From positions 104,436-168,435 of the forward strand of contig CAIXFN010000110.1 in assembly GCA_903918755.1 (NCBI GenBank): a DNA stretch of 64,000 nt. The letters are read 5' to 3'. The translations under genes and the position numbers were made by a program. The stretch comes from an uncultured Pedosphaera sp. GTDB lineage: Bacteria; Verrucomicrobiota; Verrucomicrobiia; Limisphaerales; Pedosphaeraceae. Below the pieces are notes generated by a model. The model did no database searches, was not told where the DNA came from, and saw nothing but the letters and a program-made list of their open reading frames with translations. Shown one piece after another: positions 1-8,676 of the stretch (position 1 is the stretch's first letter; the number at the start of each line of letters is the position of its first letter).

Positions 1-757
1 GATACACGGTGATTTTGCCAAACAGAAAGGCAACGATCAGCGCGGCCGAAAGAAATGGGACCACGATGAGTCCCACCACGGATACCACCAGCAGCAAGGT
101 CACAAACCCGGTCAATATTTTGGTGAGAATCCCCACAAAAAGCGAACTAATGGGGCGTTTCTCCATGGCATCCACCGAGGCCTGGATGGGCCGGGGGAAG
201 AGCATTTGCAATACGAGATTGAACAGCAATAGAATCGCCGCCACACACCATGGCCAGCCGGTGTCAAAGGTCAGCAGCCGCCCCCAGAGCAAGCCGTGGG
301 TGACCCACGGAATCACCCGGGCCAAACCGGGAATCTCGTCCGGGCTGATAATCGTCTGATCCCCAACGATCTTGGCACTTTTCGCCCGCTTCGAGCGCCC
401 GAGAATGTCCACCAGTTCACCCTCCACGACCGCTTCCGGTCCCAGTTCTGTCCCGCCCAGGATCACCACGACTTCACCCGTCACTTTGCCGTTAATCGTG
501 GCATCGCCGCCGATCACTACCAGGTCGCCATCCAAGGTGCCATCAATCCGGGCTGATCCGCCGATCACGACCTTGCTATTATGGTAGGTTTCACCTTTTT
601 CGAGCAGGTAGTTGGAACCGATGGTCGGCCGGTCACTGCTGTGATCGGACACTTCCTCCACGGTGTTGGTCTGGGCCGGCAGCAATCCCGGCCCGGCCAG
701 CAACCACCCAAGCATCGTCACCAGCAGGAAAAATCGCGCTAAAAAACATTTCTTCAT
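1..757 (-). CDS. Bactofilin-like/polymer-forming membrane protein, 3' end outside window
   Basis: Read on the minus strand from the ATG at 757, 252 codons are open to the window edge, so the C-terminus is missing. A signal peptide or N-terminal membrane segment (about residues 1-29) is followed by a short glycine- and valine-rich repetitive stretch (about 60-115) with the period of a right-handed beta-solenoid, as in bactofilin/polymer-forming cytoskeletal domains. Two hydrophobic segments follow near residues 168-185 and 212-245. It starts 4 bases after the stop of the anti-sigma-like gene and should be the third gene of the ECF sigma operon. An extracytoplasmic envelope-scaffold role is inferred; no catalytic motif is seen. 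Confidence 0.7.
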   Translation of the reverse strand, partial: MKKCFLARFFLLVTMLGWLLAGPGLLPAQTNTVEEVSDHSSDRPTIGSNYLLEKGETYHNSKVVIGGSARIDGTLDGDLVVIGGDATINGKVTGEVVVILGGTELGPEAVVEGELVDILGRSKRAKSAKIVGDQTIISPDEIPGLARVIPWVTHGLLWGRLLTFDTGWPWCVAAILLLFNLVLQMLFPRPIQASVDAMEKRPISSLFVGILTKILTGFVTLLLVVSVVGLIVVPFLSAALIVAFLFGKITVY

Positions 758-761
758 AAGG

Positions 762-1244
762 TCAATCAATTGATTGGTTTCCGGCGGCCACACGGTAGAA
801 AACGGCCCCGAGGCCGACCGTACTGAAATACACCAGGGCAATGAGAATACCCCCGGCGATGAGATAAGGCGTTTTGATCATACCGAGCGCCGCCATGGCG
901 GCGTCTCCCAAGGCTCCGGCCACGCTGCCGAAGACATGCAAGATCGGGGAATGCCCGATGGCTGGCCCGGTCCAATGGGACGCTATTTCGGTGAGGTTGG
1001 GTGCCCTGACCCCGACCACCGTCAACAGCCCCAACAACAGCAATCCCGAAAGCACCTGCATTCCCCGCGGCCATTGGAACCAGGGCTTGCGCCACCAGAC
1101 GCGGGCCCGCGCCTGCGTGATTCGTTCCCAGACTTTGGGGACGAGATCGGCGGGGGCCTGGGGTTCCGGCAGCGCTCGCAAGCGCTCATGGAGCACCCGC
1201 TCCCACGGCCGGTTGGGTTCTTCATTGTTCATTTTCATACGCAT
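762..1244 (-). CDS. Membrane protein next to ECF sigma factor, putative anti-sigma factor
   Basis: 160 residues: a charged cytoplasmic N-terminus (1-60), a membrane segment at about 63-79, a short external loop, and a second membrane segment at about 126-149. The start overlaps the last codons of the ECF sigma gene, an arrangement typical of a sigma/anti-sigma pair. No zinc-binding HxxxCxxC anti-sigma motif is present, so the function rests on position, size and topology. Three in-frame ATGs (1244, 1238, 1232) compete as start. It could instead be an unrelated membrane protein of the operon. Confidence 0.6.
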   Translation of the reverse strand: MRMKMNNEEPNRPWERVLHERLRALPEPQAPADLVPKVWERITQARARVWWRKPWFQWPRGMQVLSGLLLLGLLTVVGVRAPNLTEIASHWTGPAIGHSPILHVFGSVAGALGDAAMAALGMIKTPYLIAGGILIALVYFSTVGLGAVFYRVAAGNQSID

Positions 1245-1831
1245 CCCAACAAGGTTCGGCGGGAGGACACCGGGGCCGCAAAGCTGGGCTTCAATTCGCC
1301 CTCCGCCGTGCGCTGCAATCGCTGCCGGAGGGCTTCCCGCCCGCGATGGATGTCCGTCTTCACCTTTCCGATCGACACATCCAACTGGCGCGCGATCTCC
1401 TCGTAACTCATCTCCTCAAAGTGATAAAGCACGAGCGGAACGCGTTGCGCCACCGGCAGCTTCTGCAGCGCCGCTTCCAGCACTTTTTGTTGTTCCACCG
1501 TTTCCGCCCCCAAGTCCTCCGCTTCCGGTGCCGCCAGCGTGGCGGAAAAATCCTCGTCCCCCTCGTCGGAGCTGAACATCTCCGAAAAAAACTTCCAGCG
1601 GGAACGGTAGCGCGAGAGATGGTTCAGGCAAAGATTGGTGGTCACCGTCTTCAGCCAGCCGCCCCGCCGGACGTTGCCCGACAATTCAGTAAATCGTTCA
1701 TAAGCCCGCAGGAAGACTTCCTGGGAAATGTCCGCGGCGTCCGTCTCATTACCCAACAGGCGCACGGCAGTACCATAAACCATGTTCTGGTAGCTTTGCA
1801 TAAACTCGACAAATTCTTCGTCTCTCGTCAT
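1235..1831 (-). CDS. ECF-type RNA polymerase sigma factor
   Basis: 198 residues with the two-domain ECF architecture. Region 2 (about 8-75) contains the DISQEVFLRAYERF core-binding helix, and region 4 (about 120-175) contains the helix-turn-helix EEMSYEEIARQLDVSIGKVK. No region 1 or 3 is present. It directs RNA polymerase to a small envelope or stress regulon. The membrane anti-sigma candidate follows with a 10-base overlap, and a bactofilin-like gene lies behind that. An ECF-style promoter can be read about 30 bases upstream, suggesting autoregulation. Confidence 0.93.
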   Translation of the reverse strand: MTRDEEFVEFMQSYQNMVYGTAVRLLGNETDAADISQEVFLRAYERFTELSGNVRRGGWLKTVTTNLCLNHLSRYRSRWKFFSEMFSSDEGDEDFSATLAAPEAEDLGAETVEQQKVLEAALQKLPVAQRVPLVLYHFEEMSYEEIARQLDVSIGKVKTDIHRGREALRQRLQRTAEGELKPSFAAPVSSRRTLLGCV

Positions 1832-1860
1832 CTTTCAGCCGGGACCACTCGCGGCCCAGC

Positions 1861-1896
1861 TTACTGAGAAAACCCGCCACCCGCACGAAAGTTTCA
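1861..1896 (-). promoter_or_regulatory. Candidate ECF-type promoter upstream of the sigma gene
   Basis: On the minus strand a GAAACTT -35-like element (plus positions 1887-1895) is followed after about 17 bases by TCTCA-type -10 sequence (1861-1869). This resembles RpoE-family promoters (GGAACTT, 16-17 bases, GGTCTGA). Transcription would begin near 1855, leaving a leader of about 24 bases. Autoregulation is inferred from the match and position. Confidence 0.35.
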
Positions 1897-1959
1897 AATC
1901 TTTGCCGCCCGGTTTCGCCGTGCCTTTCCGGCGGCCGGACCGATCCCGCGCGCGCCAAC

Positions 1960-1995
1960 AAAAAAGCCCGCCGCCGGAGAACTCCGGCGGCAGGC
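1960..1995 (-). terminator. Rho-independent terminator after the Ig/propeller gene
   Basis: Arms at 1966-1979 and 1982-1995 pair as a 14-position GC-rich stem with one mismatch and a two-base apex. On the minus strand the stem is followed by six T residues (plus A run 1960-1965). It lies about 50 bases past the stop of the gene at 2047. Confidence 0.85.
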
Positions 1996-2046
1996 CTGAT
2001 CGGGGATCGCGGCCAGCGGGCCAATCACGGCCCGCCGTTGCGTCAC

Positions 2047-4512
2047 TTAACGCGCGAGGCGATAAAAGAGGGTGGTGTGCGCGGCCGTCGCCGTGTAGGG
2101 GCTGGCGCTGGCCGCCGTGGTCCACGGCCCGGTCAGCGAAGCCGATGTTTGCAGCACGCTTGGGCCCGTCCAGGAGTAGGTGACCTGGTTGCCCACGGTG
2201 GTGGTGAACAAACGGGCCACGACCTTGAACGCCAGCAATCCGTTGTTCGTGTCCAGGGCGAACAACCGGCCGCCCTGCACGTCAAAGGCCAGTGCGCCGG
2301 TGCCATTGCCGTTATCGTTGTCCGTTCTGAAGAAATCCTGGTCAATCAGGGTGGGTTCCGCCGCCGTGCCGTCGAGCACGCCCTGCACGTCGTAAAGCTC
2401 GACATCGTCCGGCGTGACGTAAGGCGCGGTTCCCGCCAGCAGACCATTGATCGGATCCACCACCACCGTGGAACAGGTGGTCTGGCCGGACGCAAATGTT
2501 TGGAGCAACCCGTTGGTGCCGTTGGCGAGATCATAGGCGAGATGCCGGAATTGGTAGCCGGTGGATTTCGTCCAGAAGGTGTTCCCCGCGCCAAAGGACA
2601 CGCCCAAGCCCGCCAATCCCGCGGGTTCGGGCGCCGTGTCGATCACGTTCGGACTGAAACTCAATCCATCCGCCGTGTTGAACAAAACCACCAGCGTGCC
2701 GTTCCGGGTCCCGGCCAGCAGCTCGGTGTTGACGCCGGCGCCGCGCACCGCAAAACTATCGCCGATACGCTGCCCCACGCCGGGATCCCCCGGTCCCCAC
2801 GCCAGATTGCAGGTGGTGGCCGGATTCTCGTCCGCCCAGCTGTAAATGGTGTACGCCGCGCCGCTGGTATCCAGATTGGCCACATAGATAGCCCCGTCGT
2901 CGCCCACTCCCACCAGGTTCACTTCAAAAGTGCCGGTTCCCGGCACGAACAAGCTGGTGTCGAGCGAGGAAATATAGGCCCCCGTCGTCGCGTCGAGCAC
3001 GTGCACCCCGTTGGTGGGCGAGCGGCCGACCACGATCAAGTGTTTCGTCACCGGGTTGTACGCCAACCCGCGTTGGGTGTTGTCGTTTGACAACAGGAAC
3101 AGGTCGCCCACGCTCTTGCTCCACAGTTGCGTGTCGGCGGCGGAAAGCACGCTCGGGAGAACTCCCAGGGCGGCGTTGGAAGAAGTGATGGACCCGGCCA
3201 CATTCGTGATGACGCAGCGATATTGTCCGGCGGCCGCGGCGGAAATATTCGTCAGCGTCAGGTTCGCATTGGTGGCATTGGGAATCAGCGTGGTGGTGTT
3301 GTAATACCATTGGTAACGCAACGGCGTGGTCCCGTTGGCGGCGACCGCCAGCATGGCGTATCCGCCTTGGAGCACGTTCGTGGTGTCGAGCGGCTGCGTC
3401 ACAATCGAGGGCGGCAGGTTGGTGACGAAATTGATCGTCATCGCCAGCACCCCGTTATCCGTATCCAAGCCCACGACCATGTTGGCCCCGATATCGCTGG
3501 CCCCGGTGATGTTTCCGTTGTTGCCCGCCACGCCGCCGGGGGCCGGAAAGGTGACATCCGTCGAAACCACCGGGGCGGCGGGATTGTTGATGGTGTAGGC
3601 CTTGAAATGATGCGTGCCGGCGGTTGTCGAGGTGGTGGTCACCTCCCCCACCACGAAGGACACCCCGTTCGTCACCCCGCTTTTCACCCCCACCAAATTG
3701 CTGTCCGGCGCCACATTGATCGTGCGCACCAGGGTGGAGGTAATGTTGACGGGATCGAAGGAAATGTAACGCAGATTGGAACTGCCATTGTTCTTGCAGT
3801 AAAAGGCGTTGTTCGTCCCGTCGAAGGACAGGGCCTTGCCATAATCATTCGCCCCGATTCCTACCGTGGCGGGATATTCGGTCGCGGTGAAATTCGTCCC
3901 GTCCGTGGTCGTGAAGATCGCAAACTTGGTGGCGGAGGAGCCGGACGCGATGATCTGGGTGTTGGTGCCGGCCCCGCGCAAATCGAAGGAATCGCCATAG
4001 CGGAGTACGGTTGCGCCGACCGGTGATCCCGCGCTGTTATATGCCACATCCGGCGGATTGATCAGGCCTTCGGCTTCGCTATTCCAGCGGTAGATTTTGA
4101 ACGAGGAGCCACTGCCACCATAGAGGTTGCACGCGTAGATCGCGCCGTCATCCGCCACCCGCACGTGCATCAACGCCAGCGTCCCGCCGGTAACCCCAAA
4201 GTTGTTCAGCGACCCCAGGTCACTGCCATCGGCGCCGTTGATCACCGCCACATGGTTCGATTGGGCGCGTGTGGCCACCAGGACGTTTCCCGTCAACTTG
4301 TTGATCGCCACCCCCCGCTCCGTGTTGCCCGTGCCGCTGAAATCGGCCCGCCCGTTGTAGGGGATGGACCATTTGTTGCTCAATACGAGACTCGGAGTTT
4401 GCGCGTGGCTGGCGCCCACGCCCGACATGAGGGCGGCCAACGCGAGCCCGAATCCGGCCCGGCGCATCCGCCACTGGGGAAACTTAAATTGCATTTGCTT
4501 GGTTTTTATCAT
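2047..4512 (-). CDS. Secreted propeller-like protein with Ig domain and FYR tail (DUF4623-like)
   Basis: 821 residues from the ATG at 4512; an ATG at 4494 is also possible. A signal peptide ends near ASHA|QTPS (about residue 37). Two similar propeller-like blocks (about 40-365 and 465-770) share phrases such as RGVAINKLTGNVLV and RGLAYNPVTKHLIVV, a style seen in DUF4623-type proteins. One immunoglobulin-like domain lies between them (about 370-455, core QWYYN and AGQYRCVITN). The last 45 residues form a module ending FYRLAR, shared with the GloVer protein at 17.5 kb. It is probably exported to the surface or outer membrane; ligand unknown. It lies downstream of the prepilin-like gene on the same strand. 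Confidence 0.75.
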   Translation of the reverse strand: MIKTKQMQFKFPQWRMRRAGFGLALAALMSGVGASHAQTPSLVLSNKWSIPYNGRADFSGTGNTERGVAINKLTGNVLVATRAQSNHVAVINGADGSDLGSLNNFGVTGGTLALMHVRVADDGAIYACNLYGGSGSSFKIYRWNSEAEGLINPPDVAYNSAGSPVGATVLRYGDSFDLRGAGTNTQIIASGSSATKFAIFTTTDGTNFTATEYPATVGIGANDYGKALSFDGTNNAFYCKNNGSSNLRYISFDPVNITSTLVRTINVAPDSNLVGVKSGVTNGVSFVVGEVTTTSTTAGTHHFKAYTINNPAAPVVSTDVTFPAPGGVAGNNGNITGASDIGANMVVGLDTDNGVLAMTINFVTNLPPSIVTQPLDTTNVLQGGYAMLAVAANGTTPLRYQWYYNTTTLIPNATNANLTLTNISAAAAGQYRCVITNVAGSITSSNAALGVLPSVLSAADTQLWSKSVGDLFLLSNDNTQRGLAYNPVTKHLIVVGRSPTNGVHVLDATTGAYISSLDTSLFVPGTGTFEVNLVGVGDDGAIYVANLDTSGAAYTIYSWADENPATTCNLAWGPGDPGVGQRIGDSFAVRGAGVNTELLAGTRNGTLVVLFNTADGLSFSPNVIDTAPEPAGLAGLGVSFGAGNTFWTKSTGYQFRHLAYDLANGTNGLLQTFASGQTTCSTVVVDPINGLLAGTAPYVTPDDVELYDVQGVLDGTAAEPTLIDQDFFRTDNDNGNGTGALAFDVQGGRLFALDTNNGLLAFKVVARLFTTTVGNQVTYSWTGPSVLQTSASLTGPWTTAASASPYTATAAHTTLFYRLAR

Positions 4513-4666
4513 GGGTTTTGGATTGATTGAAACTCCCCGCTGGACTCCGGGAAGCAAGGTTCACTGCTCGGCTGGCGCGGATCTGACCGGTGGCTCGATT
4601 TGCCCCGTCCGGACGGCTCCGCGCCGGGCAATGACTGGTTGTTTCTCTGGCTTTCTCTTAATTCGC

Positions 4667-5488
4667 TCATGGCGAAATCGGGTCGGGCGGCACCGTGGTC
4701 ATCAACCGCCGGATATCCGGATCGTCCGGATGGCTGTTCGAGTATTGATAAGCCTTGGCGACATAAGCCCCGTGCCAGCGCCAATACTCGGCGTGTCCAT
4801 CGGCAAAGGCAAGGACGCAGCCGTTGTTATGCCGGCTGGCCGGCACGTTCCAATAACCGAAATCGCCGCTATTTTGCGCGTAGATCCCGATGGCATTATT
4901 ATCAATGCTGTTTTCCTGTTCATCCAGAAATACCGACGCCTGACTCGGGGTCGGACTCACCACCCCCGCAATTCGCTTCACCATGTTCGTGGGCGCCGGA
5001 TCCCCTTCGTTCATCCAATTCATCCCCACACTCATCGAAACGCTGCGCGAACGGAGCAGGCCCGGATAACCGCTGACGGTCGATTTGTCCGCCGGGCAGT
5101 GGTAAATTGCCGCGCTGGCGTTGTATGGAAAGAGCACCCCGGTTGAAACTGCCAGATTCGTGGGATCCGTCTGCGGATTCCCCGTCCACGCCACCCCTGG
5201 CGCCGCGCCGCTCTTGATCCACGCCTGGCTGCCGCACGCCGCGTTGTCCTTGGTGTAATTGTTTACGAGTTTGTCTTGAAAATCCCCCGCATACATCACC
5301 CAGCACAAATCGAGTTGTTTGAAATTGCTCACGCAATTGGCCGTCAACGCCCGCTCTTTGGCCCGCGCCAGTGCCGGCAGCAAAAGGGCCGCCAAAATGG
5401 CAATAATCGCAATCACTACCAGCAATTCAATCAAGGTGAAACCGGCGTGGTGCTTGGCTGTTGGGATGGAATATCCCCCAGAAATCAT
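4667..5488 (-). CDS. Prepilin-like protein (type II secretion/type IV pilin N-terminus)
   Basis: 273 residues. A 16-residue basic leader ends in the prepilin peptidase site G|FTLIELL (Glu at +5), followed by one hydrophobic helix and a globular domain. The C-terminal portion carries the FADGHAEYW motif of the H-x9-DG pseudopilin-like families abundant in PVC bacteria. It is a likely surface pseudopilin processed by PilD. The start at 5488 gives a normal short leader; an ATG at 5572 would add 28 residues and make the leader unusually long. The divergent HtrA-like gene begins about 120 bases away. Confidence 0.85.
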   Translation of the reverse strand: MISGGYSIPTAKHHAGFTLIELLVVIAIIAILAALLLPALARAKERALTANCVSNFKQLDLCWVMYAGDFQDKLVNNYTKDNAACGSQAWIKSGAAPGVAWTGNPQTDPTNLAVSTGVLFPYNASAAIYHCPADKSTVSGYPGLLRSRSVSMSVGMNWMNEGDPAPTNMVKRIAGVVSPTPSQASVFLDEQENSIDNNAIGIYAQNSGDFGYWNVPASRHNNGCVLAFADGHAEYWRWHGAYVAKAYQYSNSHPDDPDIRRLMTTVPPDPISP

Positions 5489-5610
5489 CCCGGGTTGGTA
5501 GCTCCGGGAGGGGCAAAAGTCAAACCAATTCCCCCCCTGCAGCCCGACTCGCCGCAAAGATTCCTGACGCATCACTTGTCAAAGCCCGTCCCCGGAGGTA
5601 AGGTGGCCGC

Positions 5611-6624
5611 ATGTCAAAATCGGTTGTCATGCTGTTGGCCCTGACCCTGGCTGGTGGCACCTATGCCGCCTCGGCGGATGTGATCCAGTTGAAGGAGCGT
5701 AGCGCCATCACCGGCAAAATCCTGGCGGAAAAGGCGGACCAGATCGTCGTGGACATCGGCTACACCGTGCTGGTCATTCCGCGCGACCAGATCGCCCGGT
5801 ATTCCAAGTCCGATGCGCCGGAAACGGTGATTGAACCTGCCGCGCCCGTGGTCCACGTCCCGGCGCCGGTCAACCCGGTGGCCCCCACTCCCGCTCCGGT
5901 GGCGGCGGAAAACCGGAATCCCAATTACCAAAGCGCCAACACTCCGCCCCCAATCCGCGATGTCCGCGAATTGGTGAATCTGCTGGGCGAATCCGTCGTC
6001 CAGGTGCGCACTCCCGGTGGCCTTGGCTCGGGCTTCATCATCAGCGAGGATGGTTACCTCATCACGAATTTCCATGTGATCGAGGGCGAAACCCAGATTT
6101 CGGTCGAGGTTTACCATCAGCGAGCCGGCCAGTTGCAACGCACCAGCTACAAGGATGTCAAAATCGTGGCGATGAACAAGTTTGAGGACATCACCCTGCT
6201 CAAAATCGATGACAAGGATGCCCCCCGGTTCAAACGCGTCCTGCTCGGTGATTCCGATAATTTGTCGGTCGGTGAAAGCGTCTTCGCCATCGGCAGCCCA
6301 TTGGGTCTGGAGCGCACCGTCACCGAGGGCATCGTCAGCACCAAAACCCGCCAGATGCAGGGGGCGCTCTATCTGCAAACCACCGCGCAAATCAATCCCG
6401 GCAACAGCGGCGGTCCCCTTTTCAATCTCCGCGGTGAGGTCGTGGGTATCACCAACATGAAAATCACCGCCGGCGAAGGCTTGGGGTTCGCCATTCCCGC
6501 GGCTTACGTCAAATACTTTCTCGATCATCGGGACGCCTACGCCTACTCCACTGATAACCCGAGCAACCCGTTCCGGTATTTGGAACCGCCGCATCGACTG
6601 AAGGCCTCGGTCGCCAAACCCTAA
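5611..6624 (+). CDS. HtrA/DegP-like S1C serine protease without PDZ domain
   Basis: 337 residues with a signal peptide (about 1-22), a short SH3-like or linker region, a proline-rich linker (75-112) and a trypsin-like domain (about 118-305). The catalytic triad is visible as H155 (TNFHVI), D193 (FEDITLL) and S266 (GNSGGP). No PDZ domain follows, unlike classical DegP, and the protein ends about 30 residues after the protease fold. GGAGG lies 12 bases before the ATG. A periplasmic quality-control or signalling protease is the likely role. Confidence 0.9.
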   Translation: MSKSVVMLLALTLAGGTYAASADVIQLKERSAITGKILAEKADQIVVDIGYTVLVIPRDQIARYSKSDAPETVIEPAAPVVHVPAPVNPVAPTPAPVAAENRNPNYQSANTPPPIRDVRELVNLLGESVVQVRTPGGLGSGFIISEDGYLITNFHVIEGETQISVEVYHQRAGQLQRTSYKDVKIVAMNKFEDITLLKIDDKDAPRFKRVLLGDSDNLSVGESVFAIGSPLGLERTVTEGIVSTKTRQMQGALYLQTTAQINPGNSGGPLFNLRGEVVGITNMKITAGEGLGFAIPAAYVKYFLDHRDAYAYSTDNPSNPFRYLEPPHRLKASVAKP

Positions 6625-6733
6625 AGCAAAGGGGCCCCGGGGCGGGGTGGGGAAGAAATGGAACTTTTAGACTAAATCCGTGTTGTATTTGCGGCGGAAC
6701 CTGTGTGCCGCCCTGCTCATCCCTTAAAATAAA

Positions 6734-8635
6734 ATGAAACGAATCCTGGTGCCGGCCCTTTGCTGCTGGCTGGCTCTCACCACTCGCGCCGCGGTCCCCC
6801 CTGCGGAAAAACTTCTGCCGGACACCACCCAGTTTGTTCTTACCATCCCGGATTTCACCAAAGCCCGGGATGTTTATATCCACTCCCCCCAGGTGCAACT
6901 CTGGCAGGATCCCGCCATGAAGCCCTTCAGGGAAAAGCTCTGGGGCAAGTTCTCCAGCGATATGCTGGCTCCCTTGGAGCGGCAATTGGGGGTGCATTTC
7001 GACGACTTCACCAACCTGCTGCAAGGCCAGATCACGCTCGCCCTCCTGCCCGGCAAACCCGCCGCCGGTGAGCACGCTGATATGTCGGTGGAATTGCTTC
7101 TGATACTCGACACCCGGGACAAGAGCGCCCAACTGAAATCCCAACTGGCCGAGCTCAAAAAGAAATGGGTGGATGCCGGCAAGGCCCTGCGTACCGAGAA
7201 GATTCGCGACCTGGAATTCGCCGTCATTTCCCCGCCCACCGAAGGCGCCGCCAAGGACGCCAAGGAGGACAAGGACGCGGCGGACAAACTCCCGGCGAAG
7301 CCGGCTGAAAAAAACGAGTTTTACATCGGGCAGGCGGATTCGCTGTTGCTGGTCAGCACGGCGACCCAACCGATCGAATCCGTTCTCGCGGCGCTGGCGG
7401 GATCCGGCGCCCGGCCCTTGGACGAGCTCCCTTCATTTGCCTCCCAGAAGGGCTCCTTGTTCCGGGGCGCCACCTTCTTCGGTTGGCTCAACACCAAACC
7501 CTTGGTGGACGCGCTGATCAAGCAGGATGAAGGCGTCAAGGAAATCGAGGCCGATACCAATCCCTTTTCCTTCAAATGGGCCAAGGTGGTGTCCGCCACC
7601 GGGTTGGGCGGATTGAAATCGGTCGCGTTCAGTTACAGCGACAGTCCCGAGGGCGGGCAGTTTAATGGTGCCCTCGGCGTGCCCGAATCCGCCCGTACTG
7701 GTATTTTCAAAATTCTCGCCGGCGAGCCAAAGGAAACCAAGCCCCCCACTTTCGTTCCGGCGGATGCGGTCAAGTTCACGCGCTGGCGGCTCGATGGCCA
7801 GAAATCCTGGGCCACCCTGCTGAAGGCGGTGGGGGAAATCTCCCCCCAGTGGCTCGGCAGCCTCAATCTCGGCATCACCATGGCCGAGGCCTCCGCCAAG
7901 GAGAAAGATCCGGATTTTTCCATCAAGAAGAATTTCATCGGCAATCTGGGGGATGACATTATCACCTACTCCAAAGCCCCCAAATCCAGTTCGGCTGCGG
8001 ACATCGCCGCCGCCCCCAACCTGATGCTGATCGGTTCTCCCAATGGCGAGCAGATCGCGCTCTCCCTCAAGAGCATTTTTGCTTTGCTGGGATCCGCCAG
8101 CGGCACCACCGCCGAGCGGGAGTTCCGGGGTCACAAGATTTACTCGCTCCCCCTCCCCACGATGCCGGGAAGTGCCGGGGGCGCCCCGCTGTCCTTCAAC
8201 TATTGCGCCAGCGGCGGCTACCTCGCCCTGAGCGCGGATACCGCCATGCTCGAGGAATACCTCCGCAGCAGCGAGAACCAGGAAAAATCTCTCCGCGACA
8301 ACCCCAGCCTGGCTGAAGCCATGCAAAAGGTGTCCGGCGACGGCACCTGCCTTTTCGGTTACGCCGATCAAACGGCGGACATGCGCGCCCTGTTTGAACT
8401 CCTCCGCTCCAATGGCAATCCCGTGAATGCCCTGGGTTCCGCGTCCGCCGCCGCCATGTTGCTCGGGGGCCAAGGTCCTGCCAAGCTGAAGGAATGGTCG
8501 GACTTCTCCCAACTCCCGCCCTTCGACCAACTGGCCAAATATTTCTCCTATACGGTTTATGCCGCCGGCGCGAATCAGGACGGGCTGTTCTTGAAAGTGT
8601 TCATGCCCACGCCGCCTCAGTTGAAGGGCCATTGA
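6734..8635 (+). CDS. Exported protein of unknown function, weakly DUF3352-like
   Basis: 633 residues with a signal peptide ending near TTRA|AV (about residue 20). The remainder alternates alpha/beta segments with internal repetition (for example FVLTIPDFTKAR and LNTKPLVDALI), resembling DUF3352-type exported proteins that carry two or more similar lobes. There is no catalytic motif, membrane helix or cysteine motif. It follows the HtrA-like protease by about 110 bases on the same strand and ends at a convergent hairpin. Function unknown. Confidence 0.7.
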   Translation: MKRILVPALCCWLALTTRAAVPPAEKLLPDTTQFVLTIPDFTKARDVYIHSPQVQLWQDPAMKPFREKLWGKFSSDMLAPLERQLGVHFDDFTNLLQGQITLALLPGKPAAGEHADMSVELLLILDTRDKSAQLKSQLAELKKKWVDAGKALRTEKIRDLEFAVISPPTEGAAKDAKEDKDAADKLPAKPAEKNEFYIGQADSLLLVSTATQPIESVLAALAGSGARPLDELPSFASQKGSLFRGATFFGWLNTKPLVDALIKQDEGVKEIEADTNPFSFKWAKVVSATGLGGLKSVAFSYSDSPEGGQFNGALGVPESARTGIFKILAGEPKETKPPTFVPADAVKFTRWRLDGQKSWATLLKAVGEISPQWLGSLNLGITMAEASAKEKDPDFSIKKNFIGNLGDDIITYSKAPKSSSAADIAAAPNLMLIGSPNGEQIALSLKSIFALLGSASGTTAEREFRGHKIYSLPLPTMPGSAGGAPLSFNYCASGGYLALSADTAMLEEYLRSSENQEKSLRDNPSLAEAMQKVSGDGTCLFGYADQTADMRALFELLRSNGNPVNALGSASAAAMLLGGQGPAKLKEWSDFSQLPPFDQLAKYFSYTVYAAGANQDGLFLKVFMPTPPQLKGH

Positions 8636-8647
8636 GTCATCATCAAC

Positions 8648-8676
8648 GGGACCGCGCCGCTCACGGGCGCGGTCCC
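8648..8676. terminator. Hairpin between convergent genes
   Basis: A perfect 11-bp GC-rich stem (8648-8658 with 8666-8676) and 7-base loop sits between the convergent genes ending at 8635 and 8661. The minus-strand stop codon lies inside the loop. There is no adjacent T run, so it may stop transcription in either direction weakly or act as an mRNA 3' end protector. Confidence 0.5.

Noticed and set aside
4607..4618. CCGTCCGGACGG palindrome between the prepilin-like and propeller genes
   Set aside because: A short GC palindrome expected by chance in this base composition; no adjacent promoter or T run.
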